Assembly (NCBI GenBank): GCA_963764525.1 | Contig: CAVXTC010000018.1 | Location: forward strand, 106,191 to 170,190 | Length of the DNA stretch: 64,000 bases | From: DATDIC01 sp963764525 | GTDB taxonomy: Bacteria; Pseudomonadota; Alphaproteobacteria; Acetobacterales; Acetobacteraceae | Direction of reading: 5' to 3' | Shown here: one piece after another, positions 8,297-17,309 of the stretch | How the letters are laid out: every line of letters starts with the position of its first letter | Position numbering within the stretch: the stretch's first letter is position 1 | Notes under the pieces: model-generated | What the model saw: only the letters and a program-made list of their open reading frames with translations | What the model was told of the DNA's origin: nothing | The model's database searches: none | Position numbers and translations under genes: made by a program

Positions 8297-9426
8297 TCCA
8301 GGCCGTGCTGGACGTGGCCGAGCTGTCGGTCCGCTTCCGCACGGATGCCGGCGTGGTGCCGGCGGTGAACGAGGTGTCGTTCACGCTGGCCCGCGGCGAG
8401 ACGCTGGCACTGGTGGGCGAGTCCGGGTCCGGCAAAAGCGTCACCAGCCTGGCGATCATGCGGCTGACTCCGCCGCCGCCGGGCTGCGAGGTGCGCGGGC
8501 GCGTCGCGCTGTCCGGCAGCGGGGAATTGCTGTCGCTGCCGGAGCCGGCGATGCGGCGGGTGCGTGGCAGCCGGATCGCGATGATCTTCCAGGAACCGAT
8601 GACCTCGTTGAACCCGGTGCTGCCGATCGGCGAGCAGATCGCCGAGCCGCTGCGCTATCATCGCGGCGTGACGCGCGCCGCGGCGATGCGGGAGGCGGCG
8701 CGGCTGCTGGAACTGGTCGGCATTCCGGAGCCCGGCAAGCGGCTGGCGAGCTATCCGCACCAGCTTTCCGGCGGCATGCGCCAGCGCGCCATGATCGCCA
8801 TCGCGCTGGCCTGCGATCCGGACATGCTGATCGCCGACGAGCCGACCACCGCGCTGGATGTGACCGTGCAGGCGCAGATCCTGGAGCTTCTGAAGGGGCT
8901 GCAGGCGCGCACCGGGATGGCGATGCTGTTCATCACGCACAATCTGGGCGTGGTGGCCGACATCGCCGACCGGGTGATGGTGATGTATGCCGGGCGGGTG
9001 GTGGAGCAGGCGCCGCTGCGCCGGTTGTTTCATGCGCCGCTGATGCCGTACACGCGGGGGCTGTTGCGTTCGGTACCTCGGCTGGCGCCGCTGTCCGATC
9101 TGGGCGCGCCATTGGCGGCGATCCCCGGCAACGTGCCGGACCCGGGGGACCTGCCGGACGGCTGCGCGTTCGCGCCGCGCTGCGCGCATGTGCGGCCGGA
9201 GCTGTGCGAAACCGCGCTGCCGACGCTGGATACGGCGGAGCCGGAGCATCTGGTGCGCTGTGTGCGCTGGCGCGAGCTGGCCACCGCTCCGGCGCTGCGG
9301 AAAAGGCCGGTGGCGCCCCAGTGCGCGCCCAGCGGATACCCGCGCCATCCGTCATACTCGCGAAGGCGGGCGTCCAGACCCCCGCCACCGCTGCGCCCGC
9401 ATGGATTCCCGCTTTCGCGGGAATGA
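8293..9426 (+). CDS. Dipeptide ABC transporter ATPase (DppD type) with repeat-derived C-terminal tail
   Basis: 377 residues, ATG at 8293. It is a complete ABC ATPase: Walker A GESGSGKS (residues about 42-49), Q-loop FQEPMTSLNP, signature LSGGM, Walker B MLIADEPTTALD, H-loop FITHNLG, and the oligopeptide C-terminal domain with the CAFAPRCAHVRPELC cysteine cluster. The paralogue at 30007 ends VRWRELAA and stops there. This copy reads VRWRELA and then continues about 48 more residues of low-complexity R/P-rich sequence, because a palindromic repeat lies at its 3' end and the frame stays open through it. The tail is probably not functional. It energises import together with the DppF-type subunit. 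Confidence 0.88.
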   Translation: MIQAVLDVAELSVRFRTDAGVVPAVNEVSFTLARGETLALVGESGSGKSVTSLAIMRLTPPPPGCEVRGRVALSGSGELLSLPEPAMRRVRGSRIAMIFQEPMTSLNPVLPIGEQIAEPLRYHRGVTRAAAMREAARLLELVGIPEPGKRLASYPHQLSGGMRQRAMIAIALACDPDMLIADEPTTALDVTVQAQILELLKGLQARTGMAMLFITHNLGVVADIADRVMVMYAGRVVEQAPLRRLFHAPLMPYTRGLLRSVPRLAPLSDLGAPLAAIPGNVPDPGDLPDGCAFAPRCAHVRPELCETALPTLDTAEPEHLVRCVRWRELATAPALRKRPVAPQCAPSGYPRHPSYSRRRASRPPPPLRPHGFPLSRE

Positions 9427-9440
9427 CGGATGGCGACGCG
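9341..9440. repeat. Palindromic intergenic repeat overlapping the dppD 3' end
   Basis: An imperfect inverted repeat. The left arm (from about 9341, CGCGCCATCCGTCAT, then CTCGCGAAGGCGGG) pairs with the right arm (to about 9440, CCCGCTTTCGCGGG, then AATGACGGATGGCG). It resembles the widespread proteobacterial repeat that includes ATTCCCGCTTTCGCGGGAAT. The left arm and loop lie inside the open frame of the upstream ATPase gene, and the element ends about 40 bp before the next start. It could form a strong mRNA hairpin between the two ATPase genes. Confidence 0.75.
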
Positions 9441-9480
9441 GGAATAGCCGGTGCGCGGTCGTCCACGCACCGCAGTCCAG

Positions 9481-10495
9481 GTGTCAGGCGAAGTGGAACA
9501 GGTGCAACAACCGATCCTTGCCGTCGAGATCGCTGCGCGTGCACTTCCCGTTGCCACGCAGGCTGCCAATCGGACCGCATGAAACCGTCAAGGCGGTGGA
9601 CGATGTTTCCTTCTCCGTGCTGCCCGGGGAAGTGCTCGGTCTGGTCGGTAAATCCGGCTCCGGTAAGACCACCGTCGGCCGAACAGTGCTGCGGCTGATG
9701 GAGGCGACCGGCGGGACGATCCGTTTCCGCGGCCGTGATACCACGCATTTGTCGCGTCGCGCGCTGCGGCCGATCCGGCCGGACATGCAACTGGTGTTCC
9801 AGGACCCGTTCGCTTCGCTGAACCCGCGCATGACCATCGGGCGCATCGTTGCCGCACCGCTGCTGATCCATCGTCCGCAACTCACCGGCGCCGAGCGGCG
9901 AGAGCGTGTGGCGGACGCTCTGCGCCTGGTCGGGATGTCGCCGGGCTACGCCGACCGCTATCCGCATGAGTTCTCCGGCGGGCAGCGTCAGCGCGTCGGG
10001 ATCGCCCGCGCGCTGATCCTGCGGCCGGGATTTCTGGTGGCGGACGAGCCGGTCTCGGCGCTTGACGTGTCGATCCAGGCGCAGGTGGTGAACCTGCTGC
10101 GCGAATTGCGTGCGGAGCTTGGACTGGCGATCCTTTTCATTGCACATGATCTTGCGGTGGTCGGCCACATATCGGATCGCGTCGCGGTGATGTATCTGGG
10201 TCATCTGGTCGAACTGGCGCCGACACGGGAGCTGTTCCGCGGCCCGCGGCACCCCTACACCGAGGCGCTGCTGTCGGCGGCGCCGGAGCCCGATCCCGAT
10301 CGCCGCCGCCAGCGCATCGTACTCGCCGGCGATCCGCCGAGCGCGATCAACCCGCCCTCGGGCTGTCCGTTCCGCACGCGCTGCCGTTACGCCGAACCGG
10401 CCTGCGCCGCCGCGATGCCGCCGCTGCGCGAAGTTTCAGCCGGGCATTTCAGCGCGTGCCGGCGAGAGGAACTGGTGTTGCAGGGAACCGAATGA
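9481..10495 (+). CDS. Dipeptide ABC transporter ATPase (DppF type), one frameshift near the start
   Basis: Reconstructed product of about 337 residues. The N-terminus is read from a GTG at 9481 (VSGEVEQVQQPILAV). After one extra base near 9524 it continues RSLRVHFPLPRRLPIG. From there it is intact: Walker A GKSGSGKTT, Q-loop FQDPFASLNP, signature FSGGQRQR, Walker B FLVADEPVSALD, H-loop FIAHDLAVV, and the C-terminal CPFRTRCRYAEPAC block. It forms the heterodimeric ATPase with the DppD-type subunit. The true start codon is uncertain because no good ribosome-binding site precedes the GTG, and the upstream repeat may have altered this junction. Confidence 0.82.
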
Positions 10496-10567
10496 TGGGA
10501 CTAGATGGGAACTACATACCTGACCAAGTTCCGATAATCTAGCTGATGTTCGTTATAAGGTAGCAAT

Positions 10568-11107
10568 ATGGCTACACCAATTATGTCCACGGATAAAGAA
10601 AGATTCATGGCCTTCGAAGGTCTCGTCCAATGGGCGCACGATGTTGTTGAACAAGGAAGACGAATATCTGAAGCTCTCGACCAACAGAGGGCACTTTTTG
10701 CGACACCAGCCCGGTTTGATCATATGGAGAGCCGTAGACGTTTACACGCGATTCAATCATCCTGCCATCATTTCGTGATTGCGGCTTATAAGCTCCTTGA
10801 GTACCGAGATTGGGTGGCCACACACGGCCTGTGCGCTGGTGTAGATTTCGGCGAAATAGACCAATTCTCAAAGGACAACATTCGTGATCTGCGGAATATG
10901 CGAGAGCACATTGTCGAGTACTTTCAAGGGAAGGGCCATTCGCCAGACCGCTGGCTCGTTGAGACGCCCGAATACAAAGCCGACGCCAGCTCCCTCTTGA
11001 ACTCGATGATCGGTGGTCGGTTAGATTGGGTCAAATTTTCAGCTGCAACCGCCCGCTTGCTTCCCATCCTCTCTGCTCTGCCCATACCGTATCCCGCCCG
11101 AATGTAG
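10568..11107 (+). CDS. Hypothetical protein, possible HEPN-like domain
   Basis: 179 residues, ATG at 10568, with an AAGG ribosome-binding site. I do not recognise the family. It is predicted mostly alpha-helical, and residues 100-120 contain DLRNMREHIVEYF. That includes R-N-x3-H, the form taken by the Rx4-6H motif of HEPN ribonucleases and HEPN-like helical bundles. Base composition is visibly more A/T-rich than its neighbours, with many AAT/ATA/TTT codons, consistent with recent acquisition. It stands alone between the dipeptide transporter and the leftward pncB, with no obvious partner antitoxin. The HEPN assignment is inference from one motif. Confidence 0.5.
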   Translation: MATPIMSTDKERFMAFEGLVQWAHDVVEQGRRISEALDQQRALFATPARFDHMESRRRLHAIQSSCHHFVIAAYKLLEYRDWVATHGLCAGVDFGEIDQFSKDNIRDLRNMREHIVEYFQGKGHSPDRWLVETPEYKADASSLLNSMIGGRLDWVKFSAATARLLPILSALPIPYPARM

Positions 11108-11216
11108 TCAAATAGTCGCCCTGGCCGCGAAGGCGGTGAGCTGGCCAATCCTCGGGACCGAAACAATGATTGGCCACTGGCTGATTTTTGCACCCAGGTG
11201 ACGCGCGAACAGCTCT

Positions 11217-12384
11217 CTATGCGGGCCGCTTTCGCGCGCCGTTCTTGCGCAGCAGAAACTCGCGCCCGACCTTCACCATCGGCACCCCGTCATACTCGAC
11301 GATATCGGCCGTCGCGTAGGTTTCGTGCCAGGCGTCGGGGATGAAACTGCCGGTCCCGACCACGTCGATCGGCGCCTTCGCGTCGGCCATCACCCGGCAT
11401 TTGTCCACGCCGAAGCCGGATGAAGCAACAATCCGCACGTTCGGCCATCCGTCGGCGTCCAGCGCCTCCCGCGCGTGCCAGATCGAGGCGGCGGAAACGC
11501 CGGTGCCGACCAGGTAGCGCAGCTCGGTTTCGCTGCGGTAGCGGCGGATGGCGCCGGGCGCGTGGCGTTCGAGCACGGCGTAGCTTTCTGCCGGGTCAAG
11601 GCCTTCCACGAACCGCCCGCCATGCGTATCCAGCCGGATCGACAGGCCGCCGGACGCCGCCAGCTCGGCGAAGCGGGCGCACACGGCGAGCGTGTCGGTG
11701 ATCTCGCGGCCGAAATAATCGACCAGCACGGTCAGCGGCGTGTCGGGAAACGTTTCGCGGAACATCTCGGCCGCGCGCACGGTGGAACCGGCGTAGCCGA
11801 TCAGCGAATGCGGCATGGTGCCGAGGCCGCCGGGCGTGCCGAACCAGTGCGCGGTGCCATCATTTGCGTTGCCGATGAAACCTTTGGCCCCTTCGTTCCT
11901 GGCCGCCGTGCTGCCGACCGCGGCGGCATAGGCCATCATGTCCTGCATCTCGGCGCCGGCGCAGTGTCGCGCCTCCATCGCCAGGAACGCCGACTTCGGG
12001 CAGCACGAGGCACATCTGGTAGGCGTTGTGCGCGGCGACGCAGGACGGGCCGAGTTTCTGCAGGAAGATCGTTTCCAGATCCGACAACTGCATCAGCGAG
12101 CCGGTCAGGTACAGGATCGGCTCGCCGGCCCCGACCCAGGTTCCTTCGGGATAGATCAGGTCGGTTTCGAACCGCGTGCCGCGTGCGGCGGCGACCTGGT
12201 CCAGCCAATCGATCATCAGCCGCGGGGCGGAGATCACCGGCCGGCGCAGGAACACCGCATAGGTCACCCGCTTGTCGCCGAACCGCGCCACGATCTGGCG
12301 GGTGCGGTTGAAGTAGGTGTCGGTGCGCGCGGCGATATCGGCCGCGAGCCCGGTCGGTTCAGGCACCGCGGGCGGGGCGGGCAT
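11217..12384 (-). CDS. pncB: Nicotinate phosphoribosyltransferase, one frameshift
   Basis: Reconstructed product of about 388 residues that converts nicotinate and PRPP to nicotinate mononucleotide in NAD salvage. Recognisable segments are DTYFNRTRQIVARFGDKRVT at the N-terminus, EGTWVGAGEPILYLTGS, LGPSCVAAHNAYQMC, KGFIGNANDGTAHWFGTPGG and the PRPP-site region TGVSAASIWHAREALDADGW. An extra base near 11997 splits the gene after CLVLP; the downstream frame resumes KSAFLAMEARHCAG. It follows the DAHP synthase gene by only 3 bp on the same strand, so co-transcription is likely although the pathways differ. Confidence 0.85.
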
Positions 12385-12387
12385 GGA

Positions 12388-13787
12388 CTATTGCGCGGCG
12401 ATCGCCGGCAGGGACGCCGTGGGGGCGCGCCGCTGTTTCAGTTCCTCGGCCACCAGGAATGCGAGTTCCAGCGACTGTTCGGCATTCAGGCGCGGATCGA
12501 CACAAGGTTTCGTAGCGATCGGACAGATCGGCCTCGGTCAGCCGGCGCGCGCCGCCGATGCATTCGGTCACGTCCTGGCCGGTCATTTCAACGTGCACGC
12601 CGCCCGCCCAGGTGCCCTCGGCGGCGTGGATGTCGAAGAAGCCGCGCACCTCCGACAGGATCGCGTCGAAGCTGCGGGTCTTCACCTTGGCCGCGGTGTC
12701 GATCGTGTTGCCGTGCATCGGATCGCAGATCCACACGACCTTGCGCCCGGCCCGCTCCGATCGCGCGGACCAGCGGCGGCAGGCGTGCGGCGACCTTGTC
12801 GGCGCCCATGCGGCTGATCAGCGTGATGCGGCCCGGACTCGTTGGCGGGATTGAGCGTGTCGAGGATGCGCAGCAGATCGTCCGGCTCCAGGCTGGGGCC
12901 GGCCTTCATGCCGATCGGGTTCTGCACGCCGCGCAGGAATTCGACATGCGCGCCGTCCGCCTGGCGCGTGCGGTCGCCGATCCACAGGAAATGCGCCGAG
13001 CAGCCGTACCAGTTGCCGCTGGTGGAATCGACGCGCGTCAGCGCCTGTTCGTAGGGCAGCAGCAGCGCTTCATGCGCGACGTAGAAATCCGTCTCGCGCA
13101 TGTCGCGCGTGGTCTGGCTGGTCATGCCGCAGGCGGTCATGAAGGACAGCGTCTCGTCGATGCGGTGGGCCAGGTCGCGGTAGCGTTCGGCCAGCGGCGA
13201 GCGTTCGACGAAACCCAGGTTCCAGCGGTGGACTTCGTGCAGGTCGGCGTAGCCGCCCGACGCGAAGGCGCGCAGCAGGTTGAGCTTGCTGGCGGCCTGG
13301 AAGTAGCCGATCTCCATGCGGCCGGGATCGGGGATGCGCGCGTCGGGCGTGAAGTCCGGGCCGTTGACGATGTCGCCGCGATAGCTGGGCAACGTGACGC
13401 CGCCCTGGGTTTCGGTGTCGGAGCTGCGCGGCTTGGCGTATTGCCCGGCCATGCGGCCCATCTTCACGACGGGCAAAGACGCGCCGAAGGTCAGCACGAC
13501 GGCCATCTGCAGCAGCACGCGGAAGCTGTCGCGCAGGATGTTGGCGGTGAAGTCGGAGAAACTTTCGGCGCAGTCGCCGCCGAGCAGCACGAATGCGTCG
13601 GCCCTCGGCCGCGGTCGCCAGCGCGGCTTTCAGCCGTCGCGCTTCCCCGGCGAAGACCAGGGGGGGATATTTGCGCAGCTTGCGCTCGACGGCTTCGAGC
13701 TGCGTCGGCGTCGGGGTAGGTGGGCGCCTGGCGGAGTGGGCGGTCGCGCCAGGAATCTGGCGTCCAGGGCTGGGTGGTGGCGTTCAT
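12388..13787 (-). CDS. Class II (plant/AroAII-type) 3-deoxy-7-phosphoheptulonate synthase, five frameshifts as sequenced
   Basis: Reconstructed product of about 464 residues catalysing the first shikimate step, PEP plus erythrose 4-phosphate to DAHP. It opens MNATTQPWTPDSWRDRP and has the family blocks GGDCAESF, VKMGRMAGQYAKPRS, GCSAHFLWIGDRTRQ and VWICDPMHGNT, which include metal and PEP ligands, and ends CVDPRLNAEQSLELAFLVAE. Single extra bases near 13695, 13605, 12833, 12753 and 12513 break the frame, each repaired by removing one base. Because the full conserved protein is present and the gene is normally required for aromatic amino acids, I favour sequence error over pseudogene. Confidence 0.85.
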
Positions 13788-13922
13788 CGGTCGGGCTCCT
13801 GCGGCCGTCGCTGCCCGGCGGCCGTGAGCGGGTTATGGCGGGAATTTGGCTGGGGCGCTACCGGGGCCGTGCCGGGGTGCGCGAGGAACCCTCGTGCATA
13901 TTGCGCCGAACACCCTGACGGT

Positions 13923-13944
13923 CCGTACGGTATAGGTGTACACC
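13923..13944 (+). promoter_or_regulatory. Candidate HigA operator: two adjacent palindromes
   Basis: Immediately upstream of higB lie the perfect palindromes CCGTACGG (13923-13930) and GGTGTACACC (13935-13944), separated by TATA. HigA-type antitoxins usually repress their own promoter by binding short palindromes overlapping the -10 region, so this is a plausible autoregulatory operator. It is inferred from position and symmetry only. Confidence 0.4.
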
Positions 13945-13952
13945 CGAGCCCC

Positions 13953-14236
13953 ATGATAATTCGGACCATCCGGCCAGGGGAATGAAGCGCCTTATCGAGA
14001 ATGATGACCCGCACGGGATACGTCCCGACTTGCTCAACCGGGTGCGTAACATTTTGGCCGCTCTGATTGTCGCGGACGATATGAGCGGCGTGGACGGACC
14101 TCCCGGCTGGCGCATCCACCGACTGACCGGCGATCGTGCCGGTACCTGGAGCATTTCGGCATCGGGCAACTGGCGGATCACCTTCGAACTGGACCAAGGG
14201 GAAATCTGCAACCTGGACCTGGAGGACTACCACTGA
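13953..14236 (+). CDS. higB: HigB/RelE-family toxin, N-terminus out of frame by one base
   Basis: The body (from 13982, 84 residues) reads MKRLIENDDPHGIRPD, WRIHRLTGDRAGTWSISASG, NWRITFELD and ends LDLEDYH. These are the signatures of HigB mRNA interferases. The usual family N-terminus (MIxSFRxxG) appears as MIIRTIRPG from the ATG at 13953 but one base out of frame; a missing G in the run near 13980 would join them. Thus either the gene starts at 13982 with a shortened N-terminus, or a base is missing. HigB cleaves mRNA on the ribosome. Its TGA overlaps the ATG of higA. Confidence 0.8.
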
Positions 14237-14541
14237 TGAGCGAAACGGTTGAGAAGATCGGAATGCGGCCTCCGCATCCGGGCAGCTTCATCCGCGAAGA
14301 GGTTCTGGATCAGCTCGGCCTGTCCGTCACCGGTGCGGCGGAGGTGCTTGGCGTGCGTCGCGCCACGCTGTCCGATGTGGTGAACGGCAAGGCTGCACTG
14401 TCCGCAGAGCTGGCGCTCCGGGTCGAGAAGGCATTCGGGGTCAGGATGGAGATGCTTCTGCGCATGCAGGCTTGGTACGACAGCTACGCGATGCGGCAGC
14501 GCGAAGGTGAGATCAAGGTTAAGCGATTGAACCGGCAGTGA
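14236..14541 (+). CDS. higA: HigA-family antitoxin (XRE helix-turn-helix)
   Basis: 101 residues, ATG at 14236 overlapping the higB stop by one base. It has the HigA opening RPPHPGSFIREEVLDQLGLS and a helix-turn-helix at about residues 30-60 (VTGAAEVLGVRRATLSDVVN), then the family tail VEKAFGVRMEMLLRMQAWYD. It neutralises HigB and represses the operon, probably through the palindromes at 13923-13944. Toxin before antitoxin is the normal order for this family. The gene is intact. Confidence 0.9.
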   Translation: MSETVEKIGMRPPHPGSFIREEVLDQLGLSVTGAAEVLGVRRATLSDVVNGKAALSAELALRVEKAFGVRMEMLLRMQAWYDSYAMRQREGEIKVKRLNRQ

Positions 14542-14638
14542 CGGCCACTATATGATCGACTAAGCGGGATGTACCACTAAATCCATGGCAGCCGATCAAG
14601 TGTTCAGGAGCCGGGCGTGGTGAACACCGCTCGGGCGG

Positions 14639-15154
14639 TCATCGTTTACCACTGCCTGCCTTGCATCCGGCGATCCATTCAGTCGTAATCGTGACACTGG
14701 AAGGCGGGTCATCGCATCCGGCATGAAGGCCGAGTAAATAGCCCCACGAATATCCCTTGCCCCAATCGGTCAGCGGCGTGGCGGGGTCGGCTGACACGGG
14801 CGTGCCGGTGTTGGCCTCGTGGCGTTCGAGCGACCAGCCATCGCCGTACATGCAGCCTTTGAAGACCGCCGTCCTGGCACCCGCATTTGCGTCGTAGGGA
14901 ATGCTGACGGGAGGCGTGTATCGGCCACCCGTCGTGATGCAATTCATTCCATATCCGAGGGCGGAACACGAGGTGTAGGAGGGTGAAACATAGCCTCCGC
15001 CGAATGTCGCGACTGCTGGCGCGGCCGAAACCTGGGAGTATGCAGACGCTATGCAACGACCCTTGGTCACCTCGAAATCGGCGGTCGTTGCCCCAGGTTT
15101 AACCCAGAGGTACTGCGCGCAACCCGCAAGCTGGCAGGACAGTGCAATGATCAG
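14639..15154 (-). CDS. Hypothetical cysteine-containing lipoprotein, start uncertain
   Basis: Family not recognised. The secure part runs from a GTG at 15070 to the stop at 14639 (143 residues) and contains several cysteines, a SPSYTSCSALGYGMNC segment and a DDPPSSVTITTEWIAGCK tail. The frame is open upstream to about 15160 and there encodes LIIALSCQLAGC, a plausible lipoprotein signal with lipobox LAGC. A CTG at 15154 is the only start-like codon in that stretch. A GTG at 15167 would fit if one base were extra near 15151. I therefore extend it to 15154 as an envelope lipoprotein. It is convergent with higA. Confidence 0.5.
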   Translation of the reverse strand: MIIALSCQLAGCAQYLWVKPGATTADFEVTKGRCIASAYSQVSAAPAVATFGGGYVSPSYTSCSALGYGMNCITTGGRYTPPVSIPYDANAGARTAVFKGCMYGDGWSLERHEANTGTPVSADPATPLTDWGKGYSWGYLLGLHAGCDDPPSSVTITTEWIAGCKAGSGKR

Positions 15155-15297
15155 AGAATCCCGTCACGCCCCGCCGGTAGGGTCGCATAGCAACTCGCTT
15201 CGATGCTTGGGGCAGAAGTCAAGCATGGTACGTTGCAAAATGTCAACGTGTGTATCAACGGGTGACCCAATAGGGCCTGGTAGGAATGGGCCGCCTT

Positions 15298-15651
15298 CTA
15301 CAGCTCGATCTCCGCCGTCAATCGGTCCGCCGCAACGCGCACATCGCCGGCCGAGCGGTCCACCAGACCGGCACTCTCCAACGCCCGGACGTCGGCCTGG
15401 ACGCGCCGAAGGTGGCGCCCCAGGTGACGGGCCAGGGCCGAAATGGACGGCTCGGGATGCGCGTGCAGATGGCGCAGCAGCTTGTGACGTTCGCGCGTCA
15501 ACACGCGGGCCAGCGCCTCCCATGATTCGAACGCCAGGACGCGCTCCGGCTTGACCTGCTCGCCGTGCTCCGTGCGCTCCCAGGCGGAGCGGAAGGCGGC
15601 CAGGTCGTCCTTGAGGCTGCCGCCAACCATGATTTTCATCTCGTCAGCCAT
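15298..15651 (-). CDS. TumA-type antitoxin (HVO_A0114-like winged-helix DNA-binding protein)
   Basis: 117 residues, ATG at 15651, with a GAGGAG ribosome-binding site. The opening MADEMKIMVGGSLKDD is followed by a winged-helix segment (LHAHPEPSISALARHLGRHL, then VQADVRALESAGLVDR). This is the pattern of the DNA-binding proteins that accompany TumE-family toxins. The start overlaps the end of the toxin gene, so the two are translationally coupled. The expected role is to neutralise the toxin and repress the operon. The frame is intact. Confidence 0.78.
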   Translation of the reverse strand: MADEMKIMVGGSLKDDLAAFRSAWERTEHGEQVKPERVLAFESWEALARVLTRERHKLLRHLHAHPEPSISALARHLGRHLRRVQADVRALESAGLVDRSAGDVRVAADRLTAEIEL

Positions 15652-15944
15652 CCTTGCTCTCCTCGGCCCGCAGCCACGAACGTCGGTCTCGAAATCAGCC
15701 AGCAACCTGTCCAGGGATTCGAACGCGTATGCCTTCTCCCAGCCGTCGCTGTGCCGGTGGTCCCCTTTTCCGCGCTCATTGTCATAGGCGACCGCGCGGA
15801 GCCCCGGATAGCCATAGAACAGGCTGTACTTGAACCTGTGTGCGGAGCCCTGCACAGGTTCCGGCAGCAGCCACAGCTTCACCTCGGAGATCGCACCGTC
15901 GTCTAGTGCCGCTTCCGGTGCAGGAGAAGGATCGCCTTCGGCAC
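15644..15944 (-). CDS. TumE-family toxin, frame interrupted twice as sequenced
   Basis: Reconstructed as about 100 residues from a GTG at 15944 (MPKAILLLHRKRH), continuing DDGAISEVKLWLLPEPVQGS, HRFKYSLFYGYPG, YDNERGKGDHRH and ending LRAEESKDG. The PxPVxGSxHxFKYRL and DNExGKGDHxH motifs are diagnostic of the TumE toxin family. Single missing bases near 15905 and near 15670 would restore the frame. As written, the toxin frame stops early and its end runs into the antitoxin frame. The same-strand overlap with the antitoxin supports a two-gene module. It may be inactive if the breaks are real. Confidence 0.7.
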
Positions 15945-16044
15945 GGCGATATATGACTACGTCTCCGTCCTATGCCGTCAAGGGGCATATGACAATTTTA
16001 GGCGTAGTCCCCGGCCGACGGCGTGGAGCAGAGGCGAAGGAACC

Positions 16045-17281
16045 CTACTCCGCCGCCGCCCGTGCCAAATCCCTCGAATAATCGATGCTGACCGGGGCAT
16101 CGGCCTCGAACGGGCTGTTCAGCCCCAGCTTCTTCCCGTGTTCCCGAATTGCCGGCATCACTTCCTGGCACAGCAGGCGGATGCAGGTGCGGGTGTCCTC
16201 GGGGCTGACCGTGCCGTCATTCGCCCACATGCCCATGATCCCCGGCCGCGTGGCCTCCACCAGCGTCTTCAGCCGGGCGATCACCTGGTCGGGGGTACCC
16301 GCAACGATCATGGTGTTCGCCACCTGCTCCTCGAAGGTGGGCGATCCCCGCGGGTTCTTCGCCCGTCCCACCGCGAACTCCACGAAATTGCGCCGCCCGG
16401 ACGGCGAGAAATAGCCGGACGGATTGGCCCAGACCGGGTGCGCCAGTCCGGTGAACTCGCCCTGCATCCACATGAACTGGCGGGCGTTCTTCAGCGCTTT
16501 TTCTTCGGTGTCCTGCACATGGACGCGGATCAGGTAGCCGAAATTCTCCGGCCCCGCCGTGTAGCCGACATCCGAGGCGGCGTTCGAATACAGGTCCCAG
16601 ATCGTCTTCGTCGCGTCGATCGCGGTATTCAGCGCGATATATGGATAGCGGTGCTTCGCTGCCCAGATGACGGTTTCCTTGGATAGCACACCAGGGATCC
16701 ACACGCGCGGATACGGTTTCTGCAGCGGCACCGCCCAGGGGTTCACGACGCGGTGCTGGTAGTGCGTGCCCTCCCAGCGGAACGGCCCCTGCTGGGTCCA
16801 GGCCTTTACCACCAGATCGTGGGCTTCCTCAAACCGTTCGCGGTTGTAGGCGGGGTTCACGCCGGTCGCCAACTGCTCCTGCCCGCCGCCGCGCACGAAG
16901 CCCGACACCAGCCGGCCCTTGCTGATCATGTCGATCATCGCCAGCTCTTCGGCCAAGCCGCACCGGATTTTCCGCCAGCGGCAGCGGATTGCCCAGCAGC
17001 ACGATCTTCACCCGTTTGGTGACCGCCGCCAGGATCGAGGCGAACACGTTGCACTTGGCCTGCATGCAGAACGGCGCGTTGTGGTGCTCGTTCAGCATGA
17101 TGCCGTCGGCGCCGCATTCCTCGGCGTAGATGTAGTCTTCGATGTACTGATTGAACAACTGGCTGCCGGCCACCGGGTCGTAATGCTTGTTGGAAAACGT
17201 CAGCGCGGTGGCGCCGTATTTCAGCCCTTCCTGTGCGTCGTACGCCGACATCGGCTGCTCGGTGAAATACATCAGGTGCAT
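16045..17281 (-). CDS. LLM-class flavin-dependent oxygenase, one frameshift
   Basis: Reconstructed product of about 411 residues in the bacterial luciferase-like family. It starts MHLMYFTEQPMSAYD and has the EECGADGIMLNEHHNAPFC motif, LLGNPLPLAENPVRLAEELAMI across the break near 16955 (one extra base), then DMISKGRLVSGFVRGGGQE and a C-terminal VSIDYSRDLARAAAE. These enzymes use FMNH2 and O2 to oxygenate small organic substrates. It is followed upstream in the same orientation by an alpha/beta hydrolase-fold gene (28 bp gap), a pairing seen in degradation of sulfonated or cyclic compounds. The exact substrate is unknown. Confidence 0.83.
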
Positions 17282-17309
17282 GGGGCGCTCCCTCGGTCCG
17301 CTTCGACCG

